Of a stretch of 64,000 bases of DNA, positions 33,099-45,074 are shown piece after piece (position 1 is the stretch's first letter; every line of letters starts with the position of its first letter). The position numbers and the translations under genes are program-made. The notes under the pieces were generated by a model. The model was not told where the DNA came from, ran no database searches, and worked only from the letters and a program-made list of their open reading frames with translations. Source of the DNA: Ditylenchus dipsaci (Eukaryota > Nematoda > Chromadorea > Rhabditida > Anguinidae); contig SADC01001113.1 of assembly GCA_004194705.1 (NCBI GenBank), positions 62,001-126,000 on the forward strand. Reading direction: 5' to 3'.

Positions 33099-35391
33099 AC
33101 CCCTGAAATAACCCCCCTCAAATAACCCCCTGAAATAACCCCCCCCCCCCTGTAATAACCCGGGTTATTTCAGGGGGGTTACTTCAGGGGGGTTATTTCA
33201 GGGGGGTTATTTGGGGTATGTTTTTCAGGGTATATTTTGTCTTGAAGCGGTACGTGACATATGACCGCCGCGCCAAAACATCGCCGCGGCCAAACGTCGC
33301 CGGCCAAACCCAAACCACCTGGATTTTACCCAAACCATCTGGATAGTGTCCAAACCATTTGAATAATGCTCACATCGTCCATACAGGCTCTAACCACCTC
33401 ATGGTACCTAAACCACGTGGATATTGCTCCAACTATCTGGATGGTGCCCCAAACCTCATGTAGGCCACTACCACTACAAAGTGGACGTCCACTTGAATCA
33501 AAAAATTTTACGTTTTTCATGCTCGAAAATCTATTTCTGAACTGATTCGGGCATGCTGAAGATGGTTTGATAGTGGTAAAATGTCGTTTTGTAGGGTATT
33601 TTTCGAGTTTCGGTAAAATCACATTTTGGTAAAATTAATTATCTAGCTAAGTTAAAAAAGTACCCGAGAAAACGGCCTTTTACCACTATCAAACCATCTT
33701 CAGCATGCCTGAATTAGTCCAGAAAACGGGTTTTGGAACCTGAAAATCGTATAAAATTTGATCCAAGTGGACGACCACTTGGTTTAGTTGGTGCATGGGT
33801 TATCCAGTAGAACTGAAGTTGGATCATATTTTAAATTCCAAAAATACTTTACAAGACGAAAATACTACTACCTGAGTACCACTACACTACCTGAGTTCCC
33901 CAACGTGGGTACGACTACCCGGATACAACAAAACCAAGTGGTCGTCCACTTGGATCAAATTTTTTTTTACTTTTCGGGTCCCAAAACCTATTTTCTGGGC
34001 AGATTCGGGCATGCTGAAGATGGTTTGACGGTGGTAAAACGCCGTTTTGTTGGGTATTTTTTGAGTTATTACTAACGATTGATTTATCAAAATCAATCGT
34101 TAGCGATAACTCAAAAATTTGTCGATGAAACGTAATTTTACCACTGTCAAACCATATTCAGCATGCCCAAAACAGTTCAGAAAATGGGTTTTGGAACCCG
34201 AAAAAATGAAAAAAATTTTTTGCTCCAAGTGGTCGACCACTTGGTTTTGGTGGTCCAGCTGGCCAGGTGGTACCTACCCGGAATATTAGGATTTCGGTGC
34301 GTGAAATCGGAGTTTTGGTCTCATTTAACCCAATTCCCTACATGATTCCACATATGATAGGAAAATTTGTTTTTGAAATTTTTTATTTTATAGGCGATCC
34401 AGCTGATCCACCTGACCAGAAGATACCCATTTCCGGTTTTAAAGTCTGGGTAGGTAAAATCGGGGTTTTGGTCTTATCAAACCTAATTCACCACACGATT
34501 TTACATTCGATAGTATAGTTTCTTTTTGATTTGAAATTTTTTAAAATTCTCAGGTCACCCAGGTGGATAAAAACCTGCCCAGGAGGTACCTACTCAGGAT
34601 TTTGGGGTTTGGCTGGGTGAAAGCGCAGTTTTGGTCCCATCAAACAGGATTGGGCTTTCTTTGATTGCCAATTTAATTTGGCGATATTTCGGTCTCGGCG
34701 GTGTTATGGCTGGCGATGTTTTGTGTAGCTACCCTCGAGGTAGATGGAGGATGAGAAAGAGGTGAATTTTCGAAATAAAAGTCAATTAAATAAATAAAAA
34801 AAATTTCTTCAAAAGCAGGTTAAGCACATAGAGAAGAATTGGGTACACAAAATCCGTAGTATGCTTGGTAGCTGAGCTCAGGTCATGAGGTATATGGTGG
34901 GCCCAGAGTGGTTGGAGGCGTCCAAGAATGGTGGTTTAAATAGGCAAAGATAAATAAAGTTTATCTTGGTGAAGAGAGCTATTTATCTCGCTACCCTGAT
35001 ACTGAAATTTTGGCTAGTGAATTCGGTATTTTGATACTGTCAAACCGCGTTCAACGCATAATTTTGGGTAGGATAGCATGGTTTGATTTAATTTTTCTTA
35101 CAATTCAAAATTTTCGATTACTGGAGGTGGATACCTGTTAGGGTAGGTACCTACCTACCTTTGAGGTGGATTGAGGACGAAAACCAGGTCAAACTAACAA
35201 AATAACATGACTTCCTTTCGAGACAAAATATACCCTGAAAAACATACCCCAAATAACCCCCCTGAAATAACCCCCCTGAAGTAACCCCCCTGAAATAACC
35301 CGGGTTATTACAGGGGGGGGGGGGGTTATTTCAGGGGGGTTATTTGAGGGGGGTTATTTCAGGGGGGGGGGTTATTTCAGGGTATTTACGA
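33099..35391. mobile_element. Large arrayed element (CCCCCTGAAATAACC arrays)
   Basis: Arrays of CCCCTGAAATAACCCC at 33099-33215 are mirrored at 35238-35391, followed inward by matching GGTATGTTTTTCAGGGTATA and its complement. The 2-kb interior has several copies of a segment with ATCTTCAGCATGCC and a palindrome CCAAGTGGTCGTCCACTTGG, plus CAGGTGGTACCTACC repeats. No gene is seen. Confidence 0.72.
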
Positions 35392-35565
35392 TAATAGGAG
35401 CCCTCCCTCTAATAGTAGACGGAAAGTGGTAAAAAAGAGTTTAAATAAAAACAGCTAAGAATAATGATATATCAAATGAACTCTAAAAATCCTAACAACA
35501 CAAATACGTCAACAACAAATTTATTAAATCCTCTTAATAACAATACAGTACTTATGCAGTACTTA

Positions 35566-37343
35566 CAGGGTGTTTCAAGAAATTCGCACACTTTTAAACT
35601 GCCATAATCTTTTGTTCTGACGCGAATTGGAAATTCTGTAAACGCAGATCGTCTCACTTTTTGATGACAATTTTTTTGGTATATTTGGTTTGAGAAAAAA
35701 TTTCCGGCCAAAATTCCGAAATTTGCCTTGGTCCCCCTGTGGTCTGAAAATGTGAAATTGTGAAAATTCGAAAATTCGAAAAATCGGTTCAGATGCACTT
35801 CAGTCCGCAGGAAAAAGCTTTTTGTGTTGTTGTTTATGCCAGCCAAGGAAGTCCAAGCGTCGTTCGCCGTCAATTTCGCACTCGATTTGGAGATCCGCAC
35901 AGAAGACCTTCTCGAAAGGGTATCCTTCGATGGTATAATTAATATCTGGCGCGAAAGAAAAGAGGGAACACAAGGTTTTTCTTAGTGACTTTTTTCCCGT
36001 ATCTTTGCTTAAGGTTGTGTATTCAGATGGTTCCGCACGGAATTGAAAAAAGCATAGGTTATCGAGGCGTTTCGTTTTGAAGTGAACAAGAGTACGAGGG
36101 AGCTAGCCTTGCAGGATGGAATGCTTTCGCCTATAACTGTCTGGAGAATTCTGCACGTAAGATTTTCTGTAACTTGTTGATGTTACGTTTGCTTTTGATT
36201 TGGAGGATGCCAAATTCCACCCCTACAAGATGAATCTTCGCCATCAACTTCTGCCAGTGAATCGAGCCGCTAGAGTGGAGCATGCGATCAATCAGCTGGC
36301 GTCTTCGATTTCTCACCTCGCTTGCTTGACAACGTTATATTTCCGACGAGTGCCACTTTCACATGCACGGAGGAGTCAATCATCAGGTTTCTTCAAACTT
36401 CTCGTCGTTTCTCTTTACCTTCTCTTTAACTTTCTTTTCAGAATTTCCGTTATTGGTCGCAGACGAATCCGCATTGGTACAGGGAAAAGCCTCTTCATTC
36501 ACCTCATCTCCGCGTTTGGGCTGCGATCGGACGACGTGGTGTCATTGGGCCGTATTTCTTCGAGGAAAGCTTTTCCTTGAGTCCAGGGTATGAACATCAT
36601 TCGAGCGCTACCACTCAGCTTGATCATTGCTTTTATTTTTAGGTCTTCAAAATCTAGTTTTCATGCAGGATGGAGCGCCGCCTCACTACAGTGTTCTGGT
36701 GCGCGATTGGTTGGATGAGAATTTTCCTCTGCGTTGGATGGGTCGTGGCACGCCAGCAAAGTCTGCTCCTTTTCGTTGGCCGCCTTACAGTCCGGACTTG
36801 ACGCCTTGCGACTTCTTCTTGTGGGGATATCTGAAGAGCCGAATTTATCGAACGCAACCGGCGAATCTATATGAGCTTTTGGAAAGAATTGTCAACGAAT
36901 TTCAACTGCTTCCAGAAGCGATGGTGATCCGATAAATTGATTCCTATGCGCGCCGCCTGGAAAGATGCCTTGAAGTGGAAGGAAGGAGTGTTGAGCAAAG
37001 TTACGGGAATTGATCACTTTTGTAGCGTACCAATAGCGAAGGTAAATAAAGTTATGATCGAGTTGAAATGATTTGGATCTCTTTGATTTACCCTAAAAAT
37101 GTATTTAAACAGTGTGAATTGGTAAAAAACACCGATTTTCGAATTTTCACAATTACATTTTTCAGACCACCGGGGGGACAAGGCATATTTCGGAAATTTC
37201 GGGCGGAAATTTTTTCTCAAACAAATATACCAAAAAAAATGTCATCAAAAAGTGAGACGATCTGCGTTTACAGAATTTCCAATTCGCGTCAGAACAAAAA
37301 ATTATGGCAGTTTAAAAGTGTGCGAATTTCTTGAAACAGCCTG
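35566..37343. mobile_element. mariner-type transposon with about 200-bp terminal inverted repeats
   Basis: CAGGGTGTTTCAAGAAATTC and its near complement are bordered by TA, and the arms match for about 200 bp, including GACGCGAATTGGAAATTCTG. Between them is a transposase gene in the same element. TA duplication and the transposase place it in the Tc1/mariner superfamily. Confidence 0.93.
35793..37013 (+). pseudogene. mariner-type DDE/D transposase, multi-exon, inactivated
   Basis: The N-terminus MHFSPQEKAFCVVVYASQGS and PSRKGILRWYN form a helix-turn-helix domain. A middle exon reads VNKSTRELALQDGMLSPITV, then WRILH. The catalytic part has ISDECHFHMHGGVN (first Asp), a 48-nt GT-TTTTCAG intron, FRYWSQTNPHWYREKP, QDGAPPHYSVLVRDWLDENF (second Asp) and WPPYSPDLTPCDFFLWG (third Asp). 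Forty-one residues separate the last two Asps, as in the DD41D (rosa-like) group. TAA interrupts the frame after RWYN and again near the C-terminus (36933-36935), after which IDSYARRLERCLEVEGRSVE continues the family pattern. With two stops it is probably dead. Confidence 0.88.
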
Positions 37344-37479
37344 TACATCGTTGCTGCTGCCAGCTTGTACTACCATTTTAATTCCATTACCTAGAAACTA
37401 CCATCTAACACCACCCAAGTACCACTACCGGACACTTCACCGTAGTACCGTTACATAGTCACTGCTTTGGTACTAACAC

Positions 37480-37695
37480 CTGATTACCACTTTCTTGGTA
37501 CTACCTCCTCCATACTACCACTCAATTTACCTGGGTAACACCACCTGGGTACCACCAGCTGGAGACCACCTGAGAACCACCACCTGGGGACCACCACCTT
37601 GGTACCACCACCGGGGACCACCACCTGAGGGCCACCACCTGGAAACCACCACCTGGAAACCACCACCTGGGTACCACTACATAGGTACCTTTTAG
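37480..37695. repeat. CCACCACCTGGNNA tandem repeat
   Basis: About ten imperfect copies of a 12-15 bp unit, GGTACCACCACCTGG, form a minisatellite. Related CAGGTGG words occur inside the large arrayed element at 34.2-35.2 kb. The 580 bp that follow hold ATTGAGGATTGAAGATT-type inverted repeats and no gene. Confidence 0.7.
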
Positions 37696-38272
37696 GTCAT
37701 GTTATGAGGTGGATCCTAACATTATCAATTCACCGGGAGTAACAGAACATTTCGTGCCGAGCCAAGCTTTTCTGGCCGTTTTTCTCGAACTTAATGTCCA
37801 TTATTAGTCCAATGCTGCTATAGGCTCACTGTTAACTTTTCGGCTGTTATATGAGTTATCCTCCATTTGGCATAATTCTCGAGAGGCAGAGTCACGAGAA
37901 TAACATCCTATTCGGTAGAGAAATGTGAAGAGTGTACACTTAACCGTCCTTTTTAAACCTCAATTATTGACCTTTTCGTTCACAATGACGGTCAATCCTC
38001 AATCCTCAATTGCCAATCTTCAACCTTATCTTCATCTTTAATCCTCAACTTTCATTGTGAATGATCGAAGTTAAGGATTGAAGATTGGGAATGAAGATTA
38101 GCGATTGGAGATTGAGGATTGAGGATTTCTCGTCATTGTGCAAGAGGCAGAAAAGACTGGTCTCATTCGAAAGAGCTTTTCTTGGGATAAGCGTTGGTTT
38201 ATGAGAAAGCGAGCATGAGTCGGATACCAAAATAACTTGTTAATATTTAGTGAATTCTCGCTGGTCTTATTA

Positions 38273-41200
38273 GTAGTGCCACTTGTGTCATCTACTTCCT
38301 GAAAAATTCAATATACAGTCGACTCTCGATTTTAAGTCCCCCTAAAAGTTCATTCCCAAGCTGGGTCCGACACGATTAGCCCAGTTTTTAAAGTGTTTCA
38401 TCAGTTTTTTTCTAACCCTCATTTGAGCACCCTCATTCGGGTACCAATTTCCAATATGCTAATTTTCAAACGCAAAGGTGTGCCTCTTCAGATTTTGTTC
38501 GTAAAACAGTTTTTAAAGAATTATTAGGTCTCAGAGCGGGCCTGTGCGAGGGCCGCTACGGCCCGGGCCGTGAAGCCCCATAAACAATCTTAATCATTCA
38601 TGATCGATCATTAAAGCCCGGATGGGGCCCAAAAAAGTTAAGCTCTGGGCTGGCCGGGCCCAAAAAATATATCCGTGCCGGGCCGTAAAAAAGTGGGCCA
38701 CTGCACAGGCTTGCTTCAGGGGGGATAGAAAAAGCACTATGTTGCAATATGTAAGGTGTTTTGAGGAAGCGTACCAGCCCGTTCCAGAAAATAAGGGCAG
38801 GGACCATCATTTTTCGAATACTCCTATTTTTCATTCGCCCTGCATCAAATCTTTGTCCTTATACTACTTTTGAAAACTAGGCAGAAAACTGAAAAAATAT
38901 ATATCAGAACGCTGGTTACAGACTTTTTTCTTGACTACTTATAACGGTAAAACATTTTTAAAGAATTAGTAAAGTTTAGGGTGAGTACGAATACCGCTGG
39001 TATCCAGCTTTAACCTAAGTGCCCAATGGTAGCCGCACCTCCGCACTCCGCACACCCGCGCAAATCTTCACTCTCGAATCTCGACCACAAACTTAATTCG
39101 AGAGAGCCGACTTCTCGTCACACTTCAAAAAGTACTAATAACGACTCTCACTACCAAAGACTCGAGAAAAAAAATTACTTTTTATTCTTATCTCGAGACA
39201 AAACATTTTGTGGCATTCAAAATTTCGCGATGACTGACATACAGACAACTCTTTTTTCGCTTATATATAAGATTACGAAAAAAAATTAATGATTCTTAAA
39301 TGATTCTCGCGTAGGATTTAGTATACAAAAGCCATTTAGTTCTCGGTTTAAACATGCTACATGATCATGACACATAAGACATTGAACATGAGACATATAG
39401 AAAAACATGTACGACGCGACATAGGAGACATTTGACATCTCACATTATACGATCCACATCACGCAGGTGCACAGGACACACAGACAATACAGACGTATAT
39501 TTGAGACGTTTTTTTGCATATTTGAGACACAACCATGAATCACAGTATCGTCCAAGCACTTTGGACTGAACTATGATCCATACTTGTATTTAAGAAGTTT
39601 TAAGTTAAGATATTTTAAGTTAAGAAATTTTCCAAAAAAACCGAAAGACTCAAGTCCAAAAGATTCAATCCGAAATTGAAATTCAATCTAAGTACTTAGA
39701 TGATTCACAATAAGTCGAGAAAAAATGAGAGTCTTACTGATATTATTGATTCAGAGTTTCATTCGGATTCTTGGATGATTTACAAAGTCAGAAGTAATAC
39801 ATGAATTCAATCATGAAGATTTTTCGAAAGAGTCAACTGCTCATATTTCCTTGAGAAAAAAATAGAAAAACATTTAGACAGTGGTTTATCTATTTCCACG
39901 TGAAATTTGCCGAAAAATGTATTTTTTTCTGAGTTGACTGACGTTTATCGAATTTCGGAATTCATCCTAGAAAAAACTTATGGCCCTCAAAATGTATAAA
40001 TTTCTCGACCCTACTTGGATATGGGTGATTTTGGTGGTCCCAAAACTCAATTTTTTTATTTACTAGAACTCAAAAATAATGTCTTTTTCGAGCTTCTAAG
40101 GGGATTTTAGGTCGACATAGGGTGTTTGGAAACACTTTGAAAAAAGTTGATTTGGGGGGGGGGGTGGTATATCTAAGTAGCGCCAATTTCTCGATACATC
40201 CAGTACTAGAGCTGACAATTGTGCTTCAGGGTGGGTGTTATGCTAAAGGCACATTTGCTAAAAAAAAATTTTGCTAAAGGCACAAAAGCTTTGTATGGTT
40301 TTGTTCTGGTGAAATTCTTCTCAGTGATGCTCATAGGCGTTACACCCTCAGTAGTTACACTATCAGTGATCTTCATCGAACCTCAGTGGTCCCAATCAGG
40401 GGTATAGACATTTCCCCAAACTGAAACTTTTTTGAAACAGATTTTTAAGTTTTTTTTTCGAAATTTTTTAGATTGTGTCTGAACCATCCTAAACCATCCC
40501 AGATTTTTTAGGCCATCCGTGAATTACATCATACCATCCCGACTGCTGAAACCACCCTGAGAAAAACCCAAGACCATGAATCGAGGTAAATTTTCCATGG
40601 AAAGTGGAAAATTTTCCATGAAATAATTTTTACATGAAAAGTCGATTTAAGTCAATTTTTCTGTGCCGCGACCTCAGTAATCAGACTACAAATACGTAAT
40701 CGGTGAAAATAAGTATGAATAAAAAATCCTATACAGTCGACTCTCCCAATAACGAACCCCCTGAATAACGAACTCTCTCAATAACGAACACCTGGAGCCG
40801 GTCCGCAGGGGGTTCGTTATTGGGAGAGTCGACTTGTATACTAAAAGAGAGTTTGTGTCCGTCCGATTTTGTCTCAAAAATGTCTCGAAATTGTCGTTTA
40901 AAAGTTGGTCTCAAGAGGATTTCATTGCAGCGAGAGTTTTGTCGCATACTCATTATTATTTCTTGCGCATGTTGAGCAGTTGGCTCTCTGAGATAATTTC
41001 GTGATCGAGTCTCATGTTTTTCATGGTTGTTTTATGAATCATCCAGATGCTTGGATTAAATTTTTATTTTTCAAAGAATTTTTTGTTCTCGAGCCTTTTT
41101 AAATACTTTTGAAAATTTCTTGATTCAAATATGATTCATACTACAGTCCAAGTGCTTTAATAATGGTAAATACTTGAAGTACTTGGACTGTTCTATGGTT

Positions 41201-42059
41201 CATAATTAAGTCTCAAATTGAAGAGTAAATAATTAAAGATATTTGAGGGTAAGACTGATCATGATGTGGTCTCATTGTTGTTTTCATTTTTTCCTAATTT
41301 TTACTGGACAATACTTTTTTCTCCGCCTAATTTACTTTTTTTTCCGCCTAAAACACTTTTTTCTCCGCCTAATTTTTTTTCCGCCTAATTCACTTCTTTT
41401 TCCGCCTAATTTACTTCTTTTTCCGCCTAATTTACTCTTTTTTCCGCCTAATTTTGATTTTCTACACGAAATCAACCATTTTTAAAAAATTTTGTGTGAA
41501 ATTCAAGGGCGGGCAAAGACCAGATGGCTGGAGACCCACCCCGGAATGGCCAAAAGGCCAAAATTATTGGTTTTTGGGGGTTTACTGAAGGGGGAGTAAA
41601 CTTTTTGAGAAAAATCGATTAAGCGGATCATATTTCGGGTCCGATGGGCTTAATCGCTCAGAATTCCAGGTTTATGGTGGTTTCGAGTGGTTCAGGGTGG
41701 AGTTGTGGGCGATTAAGCCGATCGGATCCGAAATCTGATCCGCTCAATCGATTTTTCTCAAAAAGTTTACTCCCCCTTTAGTAAACCCCCAAAAAACCAA
41801 TAATTTTGGCCTTTTGGCCATTACAGAGTGGGTTTCCAGCCATCTGGTCTTTGCCCACCCTTGAATTTCACACAAAATTTTTTAAAAATGGTTGATTTCG
41901 TGCCGATAATCAAAATTAGTCGGAAAAAAGAGTAAATTAGGCGGAAAAAAAGTATTTTAGTCGGAGAAAAAAGTGTTTTAGTCGGAAATGAAATTAGTCG
42001 GAAAAAAAAAATTTTAGTCGGAAAAAAAAGTGTTTTAGTCGGAGAAAAAAGTATTGTCC
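38273..42059. repeat. Left arm of giant inverted repeat
   Basis: This arm is an almost base-for-base inverted copy of 45708-50904, apart from a segment of about 1.4 kb present only in the other arm. It starts GTAGTGCCACTTGTGTCATC. Inside are a pogo-like tip (TACAGTCGACTCTCG), GC-rich CGGGCC words near 38540-38720, a small TAACGAAC hairpin at 40735-40845 and an arrayed element at its inner end. Arm identity far exceeds that of other repeats here, so it is recent or kept alike by gene conversion. Confidence 0.93.
41306..42059. mobile_element. Arrayed-TIR element (TTTTTCCGCCTAA arrays), left-arm copy
   Basis: GGACAATAC tips face each other and lead into arrays of TTTTTTCCGCCTAATTTACT (outer) and its inverse (inner). 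The middle is hairpin core K1. In this copy the inner array has mostly CCGACTAA units where the partner has CCGCCTAA. ATTTTTACT precedes the outer tip, but no matching duplication follows the inner tip, which joins directly to unrelated DNA. Confidence 0.88.
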
Positions 42060-42245
42060 TTAAAAAATACTCGAGAAAATGGCATTTTACCACTATCAAA
42101 AAAAAAAAAAAAGATCAAAAAAAGATTAATTTGAAAATAATTTTGTGGAGCAATTGACCTGTGGAGCAATTGACCTGTGGACCAATTGACCGTGGATCAA
42201 TTGACCGTGGACCAATTGACCTAGAGCCCCGGGCACCACCTCTTA

Positions 42246-42401
42246 TTAGCGTGGGCATGCCCCTTTAAAGGTGTTCACAATGACAACTTACTCTCACTCC
42301 CACTCTCAGTATGTGAACAAGCCATGTATTTTTTCAATCATCTCATTCACCCTTTTTTTAATCGGTCGATTTTCTGTTTTAAGACGCTTGCTTCAGCTAA
42401 A
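42246..42401. other. Spacer DNA upstream of the isocitrate dehydrogenase gene
   Basis: A GTGTGGACCAATTGACC array (42148-42222, ending CCTAGAGCC) and one GGGCATGCCCCTTTAA tip lie just upstream. The putative 5' UTR has TTTTAAG and CTTCAG before the ATG, either of which could be a splice acceptor. No TATA box is evident. Confidence 0.4.
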
Positions 42402-43976
42402 ATGAGTGGATCCGGCAAAATCAAAGGAGGAGATATTGTCGAAATGCAGGGCGATGAAATGACGCGGTAAATAATATACCGTATTTCCTCTAATAAGCGC
42501 CCTCCCCAAAATCCGCTATTTTTCAAATTCATTCTCCTCCTTTTATACCGGGTTTTTGTTTTCGAACGCCACATATATTATATACCAAAATGTAGCTGGG
42601 AACCTGCGCTACATTTTGGTATATAACATATGTGGCGTTCGAAAACAAAAACCCGGTATAAAAGGAGGAGAATGAATTTAAAAAATAGCGGATTTTGGGG
42701 AGGGCGCTTATTAGAGGAAATACGGTAAGTGATTCTATTTTAGTGAAATTCATGTTAAGGATTATTTGGGATTCGATCAAGGAGAAACTGATTCTTCCTT
42801 ACATCGACCTGAATCTGCATTACTACGATTTGGGTATGGAGAATCGAGACAAAACAGAGGATCAAGGTAAATTAGCTGTTATTTTGGCTTCTATGTTTAT
42901 TACCTGATTTAGTGACAATTGACGCTGCTGAAGCCACGAAGAAGTTCAATGTCGCCATCAAATGTGCTACTATCACTCCAGATGAAGCTCGTGTTAAGGG
43001 TATTTGATTATTATACGTAGATCTGACGGTTAAACTGTTTTCTCAGAATTCAATCTGAAGAAGATGTGGCCTTCTCCTAACGGGACTATTCGCAACATAC
43101 TTGGTGGAACGGTAAATTTCGAGACAATCCATGCTTACTTGTAGCCCCTTTCCAAATTCAGGTGTTTCGTGAACCAATAGTCGTCAAGAATATTCCTCGT
43201 CTTGTGCCTGGTTGGAAGAAGCCCATAATCATCGGTCGACATGCCAATGCGGATCAGTACAAAGCCACTGACTTCATAGTACCAGGCAAGGGAACTTTGC
43301 ATCTCGTCTTCAAGCCAGAAGTTGGGCAAGAAATCTCTCGCGTCGTTCACAATTTCGAAAGTCCAGGAATCGCTCTGAGTATGTACAATGTGGATCAGAG
43401 CATTAGTGACTTCGCGCGTTCTTGCTTCGAATATGCTCTGGTGAAGAAACTACCTTTGTATTTGAGGTATATATTTGATCTGAGATCCATGGGTTGATGG
43501 TGATTCATCGACTTATTTCAGTACAAAGAATACCATACTGAAGGTCTATGACGGCCGCTTTAAGAACATATTCGAGGAGATCTACCAAGAAAGCTACAAG
43601 GTCAGGTTTGAGGCCGAGAATATTCGGTACGAGCATCGTCTTATTGATGGTAACTTATTCTACCACTCATTCCTCTCACTCATAATATTCTCAATTTAGA
43701 CATGGTGGCTTATGTGATGAAGTCTGAAGGAGGATACATGTGGGCCTGCAAGAACTATGACGGTGATGTCCAGTCCGACACAGTTGCTCAAGGTGATCAC
43801 TTTGTCTATCTTCACATTTGATTTTTCCTTTGTAGGCTATGGATCATTGGGACTCATGGCTAGTGTGCTTGTGTGCCCAGATGGGAAAACGATTGAAGCA
43901 GAAGCTGCGCATGGAACAGTCACTCGTCACTTTCGACAGCATCAAAGAGGTAAAGAGACATCGACAAATCCTATCG
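42402..43976 (+). CDS. NADP-dependent isocitrate dehydrogenase, cytosolic type, C-terminally truncated
   Basis: It would oxidise isocitrate to 2-oxoglutarate with NADP. Exons: 42402-42466, 42760-42866, 42913-42999, 43047-43111, 43162-43466, 43522-43649, 43700-43792, 43836-43976. The protein starts [20 protein letters not shown] and keeps the hallmarks [68 protein letters not shown] and [11 protein letters not shown]. After KETSTNPI the similarity stops exactly at a phase-1 GTGAAG donor; the last quarter of the family's roughly 410 residues is not found downstream. Intron 1 contains a MITE and uses a TTAAG acceptor. Codons look conserved, with no stop or frameshift. It sits alone in the spacer of the giant inverted repeat. 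It could be a truncated duplicate or a gene cut by rearrangement. Confidence 0.93.
42477..42727. mobile_element. TACCGTATTTCCTC-family MITE in intron 1
   Basis: TACCGTATTTCCTCTAATAA and its complement are perfect, and arms of about 120 bp are nearly identical, so it is young. It makes up most of the 293-nt intron, which without it would be about 40 nt like its neighbours. Confidence 0.9.
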
Positions 43977-44517
43977 GTGAAGTGATGATTCAGCGTTCAG
44001 ATAAGGCGAATAGAAATCAAGGAATGAGAACAGTCATGGCAGGTCGGACTTTTAATTTTTTCTATGGAGTCATGATAAATATTACGTTCAGGCAATGACA
44101 TCGGTAATCAGTGTTCGACGCCAACATTGACAATGTATGACAAAGTCTACGTAGCTTTACTTTTTTTAATCCAACCAATCTCTGATACTGTTGTCAAGGC
44201 ATTGGTAGCTGTTTGTATTTTTTAAATAACCATTCTGAACAAGGCAAATTTTAGAACGCATTTGTCTGGACTTTGTTATGTCGGCTCTTTGATTGGCTCG
44301 CCCGGCTGCTTCTTCCAAACAGTTGTTGTGAGAGGGATAACGCCGTGCTGGTGCACGTAACTCTGCTTTCTCACGAACGCACTATTCTCCAGCATTGTAA
44401 GCTCTCAGTACGCCGTAAAGGAATGGCCATGATGGAAGTAGCAAACCTTCTCAAAATTCAATTTGTGTTCGTATTTTTCATACTCGAGTTTCGGTTATAA
44501 ATTTTTTTCTATCCCAG

Positions 44518-44974
44518 GACAGCCATCAGCTATCATAAAGCTCAGTTTTTCAAACTGGAACATCCGTCGTCCACTCATCCTGGTTTAGTGGAAGATGTGC
44601 GCACTTTTGATGACTTTCAACAAAGCTGGGACCGCCTTGTCATGATATTCGTGAAGGAGGCGAGAGCGACGGTTAATTTTTTTGCTTTTGTTCTGTGCGA
44701 CATTTTGTAAAGTCGCTTTTCTATTTAGCCGATTGAAAATCTCTTCTATGTCTTAGTTTTCGCAGAATCTGAACCGATTGCCGAGGGAGGGTCCTTACGT
44801 TTAATTCAGGTTGGTGTTTTTTTTGTCTAGAGACTTAAGTCTGTTTTTTTCGAAACGAACAGATTTTTCAAGAACTAAGTTCAGGCAGTCTTTGAATCTC
44901 GCTTTGCTTATTCAACTCAGATCAAGAAAATTCAGAAGAGAGCAGTATGTGGGCCAAAACGCAAAAGAGAGTAA
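44518..44974 (+). CDS. Three 3' exons of an unidentified protein
   Basis: Exons 44518-44671, 44729-44809 and 44885-44974 are bounded by clean acceptors (CCCAG, TTTAG, TTCAG) and keep one frame for 107 codons to a TAA. They read TAISYHKAQFFKLEHPSSTH, then VEDVRTFDDFQQSWDRLVMI, then IENLFYVLVFAESEPIAEGG, and end with a basic tail KKIQKRAVCGPKRKRE that could be a nuclear localisation signal. I do not recognise the family. Upstream coding between 44250 and 44460 (frame with NAVLVHVTLLSHERTILQHC) may be an earlier exon, but its join is unclear. The gene shares the palindrome spacer with the isocitrate dehydrogenase exons and runs in the same direction. Confidence 0.55.
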
Positions 44975-45074
44975 TTATAGTTCTGTTTGTTCTCCTGATT
45001 GTCGCAGTAAGTTATTTTCGTTATTGAAGAATAAATAGAGTATATGGTGAGTTATTCTAACGTTCCCTGTTTTG

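Noticed and set aside
36200..36593. Separate proteins in overlapping frames of the mariner-type element
   Set aside because: They cross real splice sites of the transposase; the conserved motifs are recovered only after removing the introns.
35938..36935. TAA read as a sense codon in the mariner-type transposase
   Set aside because: The isocitrate dehydrogenase, hexosaminidase and 26-kb genes use no internal TAA and end at ordinary stops, so the two TAA codons are inactivating mutations.
39026..41485. Open frames within the palindrome arms
   Set aside because: They are duplicated exactly in the other arm, have no recognisable domain, and several follow the CCGCCTAA array.
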